A stretch of DNA of 6,775 nt from JANYCO01 sp964437245. Its GTDB lineage: Bacteria > Bacteroidota > Bacteroidia > Cytophagales > Cytophagaceae. Made by a program: the position numbers and the translations under genes. Location: the NCBI GenBank assembly GCA_964437245.1, contig CAYTGJ010000193.1, positions 1-6,775 on the forward strand. The letters run 5' to 3'. Below are positions 1-5,902 of this stretch, in pieces (the first letter of the stretch is position 1; each line of letters opens with the position of its first letter). Below the pieces are notes generated by a model. That model was not told where the DNA came from. It saw only the letters and a program-made list of their open reading frames with translations, and made no database searches.

Positions 1-72
1 CGGAATTGGTAGACGCGCACGTTTCAGGGGCGTGTGTCGCAAGATGTGCGGGTTCGAGTCCCGCCTTCCGCA
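1..72 (+). tRNA. tRNA-Leu (anticodon CAG), 5' end outside the window
   Basis: The 3' part of a leucine tRNA that decodes CUG. The window opens inside the D-stem, with the D-loop AATTGGTAGA visible. The anticodon stem CACGT (18-22) pairs with GCGTG (30-34) around the seven-base loop TTCAGGG, which places anticodon CAG at 25-27. A long class II variable arm of about 13 nt (35-47) follows, as expected for Leu. The T-stem GCGGG (48-52) pairs with CCCGC (60-64) around TTCGAGT. The 3' acceptor strand CTTCCGC (65-71) is followed by discriminator A72. CCA is not encoded, since the next bases are CTA. The 5' acceptor strand and part of the D-arm lie before base 1. Confidence 0.93.
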
Positions 73-74
73 CT

Positions 75-123
75 ACAGTTTAGAGATACGAGTATCCTAC
101 TCACTACTCTTGCTGTTGCTTTT
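75..123. repeat. 49-bp direct repeat, copy 1
   Basis: This stretch is repeated at 623-671 with only two mismatches (positions 85 and 109), that is 47 of 49 identical with no gaps. It starts three bases after the end of tRNA-Leu. The GCAC at the tRNA end (70-73) also has a counterpart at 617-620 ahead of copy 2, offset by one base. The two copies enclose the broken four-helix-bundle gene. Its nature (attachment-site remnant, duplication scar or family of intergenic repeats) cannot be decided from one window. Confidence 0.9.
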
Positions 124-147
124 GCTGACACTGTCAGCAAAAGCAAC
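115..147. repeat. Perfect palindrome, 16-bp arms around one base
   Basis: Arm GTTGCTTTTGCTGACA (115-130) is exactly complementary to TGTCAGCAAAAGCAAC (132-147), with a single C between them. As RNA it would form a long hairpin, with the central bases opening into a small loop. The first nine bases belong to the 49-bp repeat, but the rest does not, and copy 2 lacks the partner arm. It lies about 40 bases after the tRNA and could help end tRNA transcription. However, no T-run follows directly (CAGATAGGG comes next), so it is not a textbook intrinsic terminator. Confidence 0.8.
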
Positions 148-204
148 CAGATAGGGAACAGTTTAATTTTTTTGTATTTATTTTTTAATCTAAGACCATT
201 TTTT

Positions 205-548
205 ATGTTCGATTTCGAAAAACTTACTGTGTATACCAAAGCAAAACTTTACAATAAAGAAATAAGTAAATTTTAAAGGAAGCCAGGCCTGATACAACTA
301 CTAAAAATCAGTTAAAAAGATCTTCTTTAAGCATCGTGCTCAACATTGCTGAAGGTACAGGAAGAAATACCAATCCTGACAAACGCAATTTCTATATAAT
401 TTCCAGAGGATCAGTTTTTGAATGTGTCGCTATTTTAGATATAATGAAAGAGGACGATATTTTATCTGATAAGATGTTTCAGGAGTTTTATAAGAAATCA
501 GATGAGCTTTCAAGGATGTTGTATGTAATGATACAGAAATTACAATAG
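205..548 (+). pseudogene. Four-helix-bundle protein (S23 / 23S rRNA intervening-sequence family), frameshifted
   Basis: Two frames together make one family protein. ATG at 205 opens MFDFEKLTVYTKAKLYNKE and runs to TAA at 274-276 after 23 residues. The shifted frame, open from 270, continues with LKEARPD, the family core SSLSIVLNIAEG, GRNTNPDKRNFY, RGSVFECVAILDI and FQEFYKKSDELSRML, and stops at 546-548. Adding one T to the TTTT run at 271-274 joins them as KF-LKEARPD and gives about 114 residues, the usual length for the family. The break is therefore either a real one-base loss or a homopolymer sequencing error. The GTG at 336 sits in the middle of the conserved core and is not a credible true start. 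The family is known from 23S rRNA intervening sequences and is related in fold to the Avd protein of diversity-generating retroelements. Its cellular role is unclear. It is bracketed by the 49-bp repeats. Confidence 0.82.
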
Positions 549-578
549 AGTTTTAGATAAGTAGTATAACACTCTATT
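544..578. terminator. Hairpin between the convergent four-helix-bundle gene and polyene operon
   Basis: AATAGAGT (544-551) is complementary to ACTCTATT (571-578). The stem can extend inward by TTA/TAA after one mismatch, leaving a loop of about 11 bases. The left arm overlaps the stop codon (546-548) of the four-helix-bundle gene. A seven-T run lies on the plus strand at 599-605, about 20 bases further on, which is too far for a standard intrinsic terminator. Its position between two convergent transcripts suggests a transcript-end structure for one or both. The stem is AT-rich, so the call is tentative. Confidence 0.4.
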
Positions 579-622
579 ATCCTCCACAAAAGGGTTCGTT
601 TTTTTGTAACTAAGGAGCACAG

Positions 623-671
623 ACAGTTTAGAAATACGAGTATCCTACTCACTACTGTTGCTGTTGCTTTT
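623..671. repeat. 49-bp direct repeat, copy 2
   Basis: This matches 75-123 at 47 of 49 positions, with the same orientation and an offset of 548 bases. It ends ten bases before the stop codon of the last operon gene, so it occupies the 3' flank of the polyene-type operon. The sequence after it (T-run 668-674, then ATTGAA) does not match what follows copy 1. The palindrome partner arm seen beside copy 1 is missing here. Confidence 0.9.
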
Positions 672-680
672 TTTATTGAA

Positions 681-1883
681 CTAGCTGGCAGAAAATACAA
701 GAGAAGTATTATTCCCTCCAAAACCGAAAGAATTGCTGACCACATGCCGGATTGTTTGGTTTTTCAGAAGAGAAGTGACCGGCTGTGTAGTATGTTCTTT
801 GATCTTGTCCTTGAACCGAAGATTGGGATAGATTATCCTGTGGTTGAGTGCATACACCGAGTAAACAGCTTCAATGGCTCCGCAGGCGGCAAGAGTATGC
901 CCGGTATAAGCTTTAGTGGAGCTGTAGGGAGGGACTGATTGGCCGAAAAGGGTTTCGAGCGCTGTTCCTTCTGTAAGATCGTTGTTGGGGGTTCCGGTAC
1001 CGTGTACATTGATGTAATCGATATCGGAAGGCTGCAGTCCTGCTACTTTCAGGGCATTGAACATTGCGAGAAAAGCTCCTTTCCCTTCCGGGGAAGAAGC
1101 GGTCTGGTGAAACGCATCGTTGGCATTGGCATAGCCGCTTACCTGTCCGTATATTTTTTTTCCGGCAGCCGCTTTTTCTGATTCCAGAACCAGGTAGGCT
1201 GCTCCTTCGCCCAGGTTTAATCCACGGCGGTTATCATCAAAAGGAGTACATTTTTCCTGGTCCAGGATCATCAGGGTATTGAACCCGTTTAACGTGAATC
1301 GTGTCAGGGCATCTGTGCCACCTACCAGTACTCGGTCCAACTGGTTGTTCCGGATCAGGCGTGCTCCCAGCATAATAGCGTTGGCGGCCGAAGAACAGGC
1401 GGTACTGATCGTAGTCACATATTCATCTATGCCGAAATAATGTGCCAGCCTTGCCGTACTGTCGCCGCAGTCGTGTGTCAGGATGTCGGACAAACGGGCT
1501 TTGGGATCGTGCTGAGACCAGGGGCCGATAAAGTCTTCACTCTTATCCATTCCTCCCACAGAGGAGGCAGAAATGAGGCCGGTACGAAGGAGCCGGGTAT
1601 TAACAGGGCCGGACTGGAGAATGGCTTCCTGAGCGGCAATCAAGGCCAGCAAAGTAGTGCGGGAATAGTATCGAAGGTCTTTTATCCCCGCTTTATGAGC
1701 GAGTTCTTCATTGGTATATTTGATCTCTCCTGCAGGGAGAAGGCTGCGGTGCCGGGTATTCAGCATTTCAATAGCTCCTATCCCGGATTGTCCGGTCAGA
1801 AGGTGCTGAAAGTTCTCTTCTGCATTCATCCCGATGCAGGAAACTACTCCCATGCCAGTGATCAATACCGGGGAAGCATTCAT
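681..1883 (-). CDS. Beta-ketoacyl-ACP synthase (FabF-type, aryl-polyene-like), catalytic
   Basis: A 400-residue condensing enzyme with a full thiolase fold. It would join malonyl-ACP to a growing ACP-bound chain in the cytoplasm. The fold opens with VLITGMGVVSCIG. The nucleophile is Cys163 in STACSSA, followed by the glycine-rich GLNLGEGAAY, His294 in VHGTGTPNNDLTE, Lys324 and His329 in TKAYTGHT, and the C-terminal NSFGFGGNN. All KAS I/II catalytic residues are present and the length is normal for FabF. ATG at 1883 is 5 bases after the ACP stop, so the two are probably co-translated. This is the last gene of the minus-strand run. Context suggests a dedicated pigment-type ketosynthase, comparable in role to ApeR or ApeO of aryl polyene clusters. 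Which of the two it matches cannot be told by eye. Housekeeping FabF is the alternative, made unlikely by the neighbours. Confidence 0.93.
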   Translation of the reverse strand: MNASPVLITGMGVVSCIGMNAEENFQHLLTGQSGIGAIEMLNTRHRSLLPAGEIKYTNEELAHKAGIKDLRYYSRTTLLALIAAQEAILQSGPVNTRLLRTGLISASSVGGMDKSEDFIGPWSQHDPKARLSDILTHDCGDSTARLAHYFGIDEYVTTISTACSSAANAIMLGARLIRNNQLDRVLVGGTDALTRFTLNGFNTLMILDQEKCTPFDDNRRGLNLGEGAAYLVLESEKAAAGKKIYGQVSGYANANDAFHQTASSPEGKGAFLAMFNALKVAGLQPSDIDYINVHGTGTPNNDLTEGTALETLFGQSVPPYSSTKAYTGHTLAACGAIEAVYSVYALNHRIIYPNLRFKDKIKEHTTQPVTSLLKNQTIRHVVSNSFGFGGNNTSLVFSAS

Positions 1884-1888
1884 GGATT

Positions 1889-2143
1889 TTATTGCTTGTT
1901 GGCTTTGATGTATTCTGCCATTGTCTGTATCGACTGGAAAACTACTTTTCCGTCTTCTGCAGACTTTATTTTTACGCCGTATTGTTTTTCCATCAATACG
2001 ATCAATTCAAGGGCGTCAATAGAATCCAACCCTAAACCTGTTCCAAAAAGGGGGGCTTCTGTCTCGATTTGTTCTACTTCAATGTGTTCAAGGTTGAGTG
2101 CGTTTTTAATATTTTTCTTCAGGTCCAGTACTAGGTTTTCCAT
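1889..2143 (-). CDS. Acyl carrier protein
   Basis: An 84-residue carrier protein. The phosphopantetheine attachment site is Ser41 in GLDSIDALEL, at the head of helix II. It sits in a four-helix layout: helix I MENLVLDLKKNIKNAL, helix II from the DSI motif, and the last helix at SIQTMAEYIKANK. The product would carry the growing chain as a thioester between the ketosynthases, reductase and dehydratase. Length is normal for a bacterial ACP. It lies between the cysteine-less ketosynthase-like gene (56-base gap) and the catalytic ketosynthase (5-base gap), so a dedicated pathway ACP is more likely than AcpP, which normally sits next to fabF in a housekeeping locus. The insert SAEDGKVVFQ before the last helix gives it a slightly atypical loop. 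Confidence 0.95.
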   Translation of the reverse strand: MENLVLDLKKNIKNALNLEHIEVEQIETEAPLFGTGLGLDSIDALELIVLMEKQYGVKIKSAEDGKVVFQSIQTMAEYIKANKQ

Positions 2144-2199
2144 TTGATTATTAATAAATTGTAAATCAACCGTAAAATTAACGTTTTAAAATGTAAAAA
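2144..2199 (-). other. AT-rich intergenic leader before the ACP gene
   Basis: 56 bases between the ketosynthase-like gene and the ACP gene, clearly richer in A and T than the flanking genes. Nearly all other junctions in the operon are overlaps or a few bases long. I see no convincing Bacteroidota promoter (TTTG / TAnnTTTG) and no strong hairpin. It may serve as a translation-enhancing AT-rich leader for the highly needed ACP. That is inference only. Confidence 0.3.
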
Positions 2200-2835
2200 C
2201 TAAGCCGGAAAGGCGGTTTTATACAGTTTGTCGATATTTTCCTGCAGGTGAGGCAGGGAAATCCCTGTTTTTTCTCCCCCCGCAAGGTAAAGGAAAGCTT
2301 CATATCCTTCGGAGTTGAATTCTATCCACCCGGAAAGGATTTTTTTCGCACGCTGGTGCCGAAATAAGGAAGCTACGTACCGGTGCATAAACGGCAGGTC
2401 GTATTGCTCTTGTATGAAGAAAGTGTTTTCTCCTTTGATTTTATGTCGAATCGCTATTTCGCCAATCGTGATATTGGGCAAGGTGTAAACGAATACTGCC
2501 GGACTGGGAAAATAGTGGGCATCATCCCGGATACTTTCCTGATGCCTCTGGTCGGTAAAAAGGGTGGAAGAGGCATTGGCAAGTATGACTGCAATCTCAT
2601 TTTCGGAAACCGTATTTAAAGAATGTTCTTTCAGCACTAATTCTGCGGCAATAAAAGCCAGCTTGCATAACTCGTCCATCTTGAAAAACTTTGGGTAATC
2701 GAGTTGCAGGTATTGGTAGAGCGCTTTAGCCTGCTCCGGAGCAGGCAGGTTTTGTTCCGAAAGCACTTGTCCGTTCAGGACAACCTTGTCTTTCCGGATC
2801 GAGACATAAGATTGTATATAGCAATGGTCAGGCAT
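2200..2835 (-). CDS. Short ketosynthase-like protein lacking the catalytic Cys (chain-length-factor-like)
   Basis: A 211-residue protein resembling the N-terminal half of a ketosynthase. ILANASSTLFTDQRHQESI (84-102) matches the KS strand-helix that precedes the active site. PSPAVFVYTLPNITIGEIAI (111-130) matches the dimer-interface helix. ILSGWIEF (166-173) takes the place of VLVGGTDA. Where a KS has its Cys, this protein reads TFFIQEQYD (138-146). Its only cysteines are Cys5 and Cys57, and there are no HGTGT or FGFGG motifs. It cannot condense acyl chains by itself. Small inactive KS-like partners (ApeC, called a chain-length factor) pair with ApeO in proteobacterial aryl polyene systems, and this gene overlaps a catalytic KS by 8 bases, which fits a heterodimer. 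Assignment is by fold pattern and context, since the sequence is divergent. Confidence 0.75.
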   Translation of the reverse strand: MPDHCYIQSYVSIRKDKVVLNGQVLSEQNLPAPEQAKALYQYLQLDYPKFFKMDELCKLAFIAAELVLKEHSLNTVSENEIAVILANASSTLFTDQRHQESIRDDAHYFPSPAVFVYTLPNITIGEIAIRHKIKGENTFFIQEQYDLPFMHRYVASLFRHQRAKKILSGWIEFNSEGYEAFLYLAGGEKTGISLPHLQENIDKLYKTAFPA

Positions 2836-3979
2836 TTTTTTTCAGGATAATAGCTCCGTTACATCCTCCAAAGCCGGAAGCGGTTTTTAACAAATAACGA
2901 ATGTTTTTTTGAACGGGTTGGTTACTGATGTTTACTTCCTCCGGTGTACCCGGGGAGCTGTATCCGAGAGTAGGGAGGATAAGATCATCCTGCATGGCTT
3001 GCAGGGATATAATCGTTTCGATCAGGCCGGCCGCTCCGAGTGTATGGCCGAAATATCCTTTCAGGCTGTTCATAGGAGTGTTCCCCAGACCGGCGAGTTT
3101 GAAGGCTTTTGATTCCATTTCATCGTTGTAGACTGTGGCGGTACCGTGTGCATTCAGCGCATCGATCGAATCAGGGGAAAGGGACGATTCGCGGAGTGCA
3201 TTGGAAATGGCAAACCACAATCCGTCTCCGGTGCGCGAAGGTCCGGAAATATGGTTGGCATCGTTGCTGACGGCCCCTCCAAGCAGGGTGATCTGTCCCG
3301 GACGGGTATCTTTTTCGCTGGTAAGCAGCAGGGAAGCTCCTCCTTCTCCAAGGTTGATGCCGTCACGGTCTTTGTCAAACGGTCTGCAAGGAAGAGCAGA
3401 CATTGCTTTGAAGGATTGAAAGCCTGCGATCACAAACTTGCTGGCCAGGTCCACTCCGGCTACCAGCACGTGCTTATACTGTTGATCCCTGATCAGACGC
3501 CCCGCAAGTACCAGGGCATTGACTCCTGAAATACAAGCATTGGAGACAATCAATGGTTTGTGAGCAGTTTGAAAATAGTGTTGGAGGGTATCAGCCATAC
3601 TCCATAGATGTACCCGGTTTTCAGCAAAGCCAGGGGAGGACCGGTCGTCCAGAAGATCGATGTTCCCTTTGGTACTGCTGAGTATAATGAGAAGTTCTTT
3701 TTCTGATGCCTGAAGAGATGATTGGGAAAGAGTGTCTTCAATCGATAAGATCAGGAGCTTTTCTGCCCGTGTATAGTTTTTCCCGGAAGGAATCACCGCA
3801 AACTTCTCTTCCAGGGATGCTTCGTCGAATCTGGAGATCCAGACCGGTTCATAGGGAGGAACGGGAGAGGGGAGTGATCGGATCCCGCTTTTACCTGCCA
3901 GGCAGTTTGCATAGTTTTCTTTGGATGTAAAACCAAGCGGAGAGATGATGTTGTGTGCAACAATGGTAATTTCCTGCAT
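2828..3979 (-). CDS. Beta-ketoacyl-ACP synthase, second catalytic copy
   Basis: A 383-residue ketosynthase, more divergent than the one at 681-1883. The nucleophile is Cys149 in SNACISG, His278 is in NAHGTATVYND, Lys307 and His312 are in LKGYFGHT, and the C-terminal glycine motif is SGFGGCN. The N-terminus QEITIVAHNIISPLG starts the fold directly. I place the start at the ATG at 3979, two bases after the thioesterase stop. An in-frame extension to 4009 begins with TTG, adds ten residues outside the fold and overlaps the thioesterase by 28 bases. The stop overlaps the start of the cysteine-less KS-like gene by 8 bases, so translation is probably coupled and the two products may form the elongating KS/chain-length-factor pair. 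The triad is intact, so it should condense malonyl units. Its substrate preference is not visible. Confidence 0.92.
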   Translation of the reverse strand: MQEITIVAHNIISPLGFTSKENYANCLAGKSGIRSLPSPVPPYEPVWISRFDEASLEEKFAVIPSGKNYTRAEKLLILSIEDTLSQSSLQASEKELLIILSSTKGNIDLLDDRSSPGFAENRVHLWSMADTLQHYFQTAHKPLIVSNACISGVNALVLAGRLIRDQQYKHVLVAGVDLASKFVIAGFQSFKAMSALPCRPFDKDRDGINLGEGGASLLLTSEKDTRPGQITLLGGAVSNDANHISGPSRTGDGLWFAISNALRESSLSPDSIDALNAHGTATVYNDEMESKAFKLAGLGNTPMNSLKGYFGHTLGAAGLIETIISLQAMQDDLILPTLGYSSPGTPEEVNISNQPVQKNIRYLLKTASGFGGCNGAIILKKNA

Positions 3980-3981
3980 GG

Positions 3982-4410
3982 TTATAGCAATCCTTTTTTC
4001 TTTTTCCAATCCGATATAAAGGCCGGGATGATCAGTTGCAATTCTCCTGCTCCGTTGAGAAATACTTGAGTAGACTTACCGGTAGCGGCCAGAAGACCGT
4101 CTGAGCTTCTGTAGATTTTATAGTCGAACTCTACTTTAGCGGCATTGCAGTCTTTGTAGGTTGTTTCTACCCTCGCTTTTTCCCCGTATTTCAGTGAGCG
4201 TTTGTATTCGCAGGAAATACTGACCAGGGGAAGTGTATAACCGTGCTCGTGTACCTGGGAGTAGCTGATTCCGTGCTCTTTGCCAAATGCTTCCCGGCCG
4301 TCTTCAAAATACTGTATGTAATGGCCGTGCCAGACAATTCCCATAGGATCTGCTTCGTTGAAACGAATAGCGATCTCACAGGTAGAACTAAGCGGTTTTT
4401 CAGAATTCAT
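3982..4410 (-). CDS. Acyl-CoA/ACP thioesterase, 4HBT hotdog family
   Basis: A 142-residue single hotdog domain of normal length for the 4-hydroxybenzoyl-CoA thioesterase/YbgC type. The signature IRFNEADPMGIVWHGHYIQY (15-34) carries the catalytic Asp21, followed by FEDGREAF. SCEYKRSLKYGEKARVET (67-84) forms the central strands. It hydrolyses thioesters, here presumably releasing or proofreading chains bound to the pathway ACP. Genes of this type accompany aryl polyene and flexirubin ketosynthases. The ATG at 4410 is preferred. The in-frame extension to 4446 starts with TTG and adds twelve residues unlike the family N-terminus. The 100-base gap upstream is the longest in the operon, and the ketosynthase gene follows after 2 bases. 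Confidence 0.9.
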   Translation of the reverse strand: MNSEKPLSSTCEIAIRFNEADPMGIVWHGHYIQYFEDGREAFGKEHGISYSQVHEHGYTLPLVSISCEYKRSLKYGEKARVETTYKDCNAAKVEFDYKIYRSSDGLLAATGKSTQVFLNGAGELQLIIPAFISDWKKKKGLL

Positions 4411-4510
4411 TTTATTAGGGATAAAACATCCGGACTTAGTATGCAAGATACATACATATGCTCAAAAAATCCATTTTTGAAGAGAACATCTGCTTTGTAA
4501 AAGAAGCCGC
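4411..4510 (-). other. 100-base gap with a small A/T hairpin
   Basis: The longest untranslated stretch inside the operon. It holds an inverted repeat TCAAAAA (4462-4468) / TTTTTGA (4474-4480) with a five-base loop, and a second short one GTATG (4439-4443) / CATAC (4451-4455). On the minus strand a TTTTTTG followed by TATCTTGC loosely resembles the Bacteroidota -33 TTTG and -7 TAnnTTTG elements, but the spacing and last bases do not fit well. A secondary promoter or mild attenuator is possible. Neither is proven. Confidence 0.3.
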
Positions 4511-4930
4511 TTAGGGATTGACCGCAATGACCAGTTCGCATTCTGCAACGATTTGCTCTCCGGAGTATATTTTCCCTTTGACAGAAGTAAAGTTTAGTAC
4601 CTGGCTGGAAATTTCGATCGTGGTTGTCAGGGTGGTGTTCACTGTTGGAAAAAAATGTATCTTCAACGATTTGACAGATCCGATGTAACCGATCTGGGGA
4701 GCTTTGCCGGATAATGCTCCTGCGTATCCTCTTCCTGCTGCCACGGTCTGGGCAATGTTTTCGATCATGCCGGGCTCTCGGAACAATCCTTTTTCGCAAA
4801 AGATATTTTCTTCCGTCAGGAGGAATGAACTAACCGTGGTGATTTCGTCTGATGCAACGACCCGGTCGATCATGACGAAGGGTGGTCTTTGGGGGATCAG
4901 CCGATCGAGAGGGAACACATTTGTAGTCAT
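4511..4930 (-). CDS. Hotdog 3-hydroxyacyl-ACP dehydratase-like protein without the catalytic His (ApeP/FabZ-like)
   Basis: A 139-residue hotdog protein. LIPQRPPFVMIDRVV (11-25) matches the FabZ opening LPHRYPFLLVDRV. REPGMIENIAQTVAAGRGY (51-69) matches the central helix, with Glu57 in the place of the FabZ active-site Glu and Gln61 in the conserved AQ pair. The FabZ loop GHFPG with its catalytic His is replaced by CEKGLFREPG. The only His in the protein (His92) lies elsewhere. Known aryl polyene clusters encode two dehydratase-like hotdog proteins that work as a pair (ApeI and ApeP), and the ApeP type has a similar helix and loop. Here it probably supports or forms part of the dehydratase that sets the conjugated double bonds. 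The partner with the His may lie outside the window. ATG at 4930 is 8 bases after the acyltransferase stop. Confidence 0.85.
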   Translation of the reverse strand: MTTNVFPLDRLIPQRPPFVMIDRVVASDEITTVSSFLLTEENIFCEKGLFREPGMIENIAQTVAAGRGYAGALSGKAPQIGYIGSVKSLKIHFFPTVNTTLTTTIEISSQVLNFTSVKGKIYSGEQIVAECELVIAVNP

Positions 4931-4938
4931 ACCCGGTA

Positions 4939-5805
4939 TTATTTTTTCCAGAAGTCAAAATAGTTGAACCATTGCTCCGGATATCTTCTCGTCATTTTTT
5001 CCAGGTTGGCTACGTAGTCGTCGATCATTTCATCCTGCTTGTTCCGGTAGGTTTTGGGAGGGGTACAGAATAAATGATAGTGACGTTTACTCTCTTTGAC
5101 GGCGTAGACGAATACCACAGGGACTTCAAATTTTGAGGCGATCGCAAAAGGACCCACAGGAAAGCGAGCGTCTTCGCCCAGGAAATTTCTTTGTACTGTT
5201 TTGGTCCCTTCTACATAACGGTCGGCATGTATACAGATCAAGCCCTTGTTGCCCAGGGTCTGGTGTATGTTGAAAATATGAGACATGTCATTTTTGATCG
5301 GGATGACATTGATCTGTTTGTTTTTGTGGATCTCTTCAAAATACTGTTTGATCTGCTGGTGTTCTTCGTCGTACATCACAATGTTGATCTCAGTGCCATG
5401 ACGTGTATTCATAAAATTACCGGCAATGTCCCAGTTCCCGATGTGCGCGCTTACCAGTATTCCTCCGGTTTGATCGGCGATTATTTTTTCAAGATGATGT
5501 TCCCCGTCGAAATGAAAGGTGAAATTGTTTTTCATCCCTGCAAACAAAACGGTTTTGTCCACAAGAGTTTGTCCGAATAAGTAATGGTTTTCCCAGGTTT
5601 TGAAAAACGATTTTGTTTTGGAGTAATTAAATTTTTTCCGGAAATAATCGTAAATAAAATTAAACGTTTTTCTATAAAAAATAACGTAGTAAAAAGAGGC
5701 GATTTTCAGTAAAACGTAGGCGGCCTTTAATCCGAAAAGACGAATGGTGTATACAAACATTTTGTATCCGGTCAAGCTGCCTTTTGATTTCCCAGTCCAG
5801 GACAT
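4939..5805 (-). CDS. Lipid A / lysophospholipid acyltransferase-family protein (LABLAT superfamily)
   Basis: A 288-residue membrane-associated acyltransferase of the HtrB/LpxL-like family. The N-terminal MSWTGKSKGSLTGYKMFVY is followed by a hydrophobic segment (about 25-45) that should anchor it to the inner membrane. The catalytic H-x4-D is His121 to Asp126 in SAHIGNWDIAG. ADRYVEGTKTVQRNFLGEDA (194-213) is the substrate-binding block, and YPEQWFNYFDFW (275-286) closes the domain. The likely role is to esterify the finished polyene chain to a lipid, as proposed for the acyltransferases of aryl polyene and flexirubin clusters. A housekeeping lipid A enzyme is less likely, given its place between ketoreductase and dehydratase genes. 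ATG at 5805 is chosen over the TTG at 5832 because it matches the usual family start. The 97 bases up to the ketoreductase gene contain no gene and no clear promoter. Confidence 0.9.
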   Translation of the reverse strand: MSWTGKSKGSLTGYKMFVYTIRLFGLKAAYVLLKIASFYYVIFYRKTFNFIYDYFRKKFNYSKTKSFFKTWENHYLFGQTLVDKTVLFAGMKNNFTFHFDGEHHLEKIIADQTGGILVSAHIGNWDIAGNFMNTRHGTEINIVMYDEEHQQIKQYFEEIHKNKQINVIPIKNDMSHIFNIHQTLGNKGLICIHADRYVEGTKTVQRNFLGEDARFPVGPFAIASKFEVPVVFVYAVKESKRHYHLFCTPPKTYRNKQDEMIDDYVANLEKMTRRYPEQWFNYFDFWKK

Positions 5806-5902
5806 GTTTGGTTGCTGTTTATTGTGAATCAATAGTTAATGTTGTTACTAAACAATCTCTTGTATATTTCAGCGATCGTTTGGCTGTAATGCTGGTACAA
5901 TA

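Noticed and set aside
149..204. Bacteroidota-type promoter (TTTG / TAnnTTTG) before the four-helix-bundle gene
   Set aside because: T-rich runs give partial matches everywhere in this stretch, and no pair with good spacing stands out.
268..280. Programmed -1 frameshift joining the two halves of the four-helix-bundle gene
   Set aside because: The bases AAATTTTAAAG do not form an X-XXY-YYZ slippery heptamer in the required frame, and slipping back on TTT would mispair at the first position. A lost T is simpler.
592..622. GGGTTCG followed by GGAGCAC ahead of repeat copy 2, resembling a decayed tRNA 3' end
   Set aside because: Only seven plus four bases agree with the real tRNA-Leu end. The spacing differs by six bases and no stem can be formed, so it is probably chance.
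1..671. Integrative element inserted in tRNA-Leu with a duplicated tRNA 3' end
   Set aside because: The tRNA 3' end itself is not repeated at 600-622, and no integrase gene is present between the repeats. Only the sequence just after the tRNA is duplicated.
24..745. Two minus-strand open frames (24-239 and 488-745) that share the peptide VVSRILV
   Set aside because: The shared peptide is just the 49-bp repeat read in the same frame. One overlaps the tRNA and the other overlaps the four-helix-bundle gene and the ketosynthase end, so neither is a credible gene.
1440..2147. Long open frame of 235 codons on the plus strand
   Set aside because: It lies antisense to the ACP and last ketosynthase genes, has Cys-rich low-sense composition and shows no recognisable domain. 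It is a shadow of the minus-strand genes.
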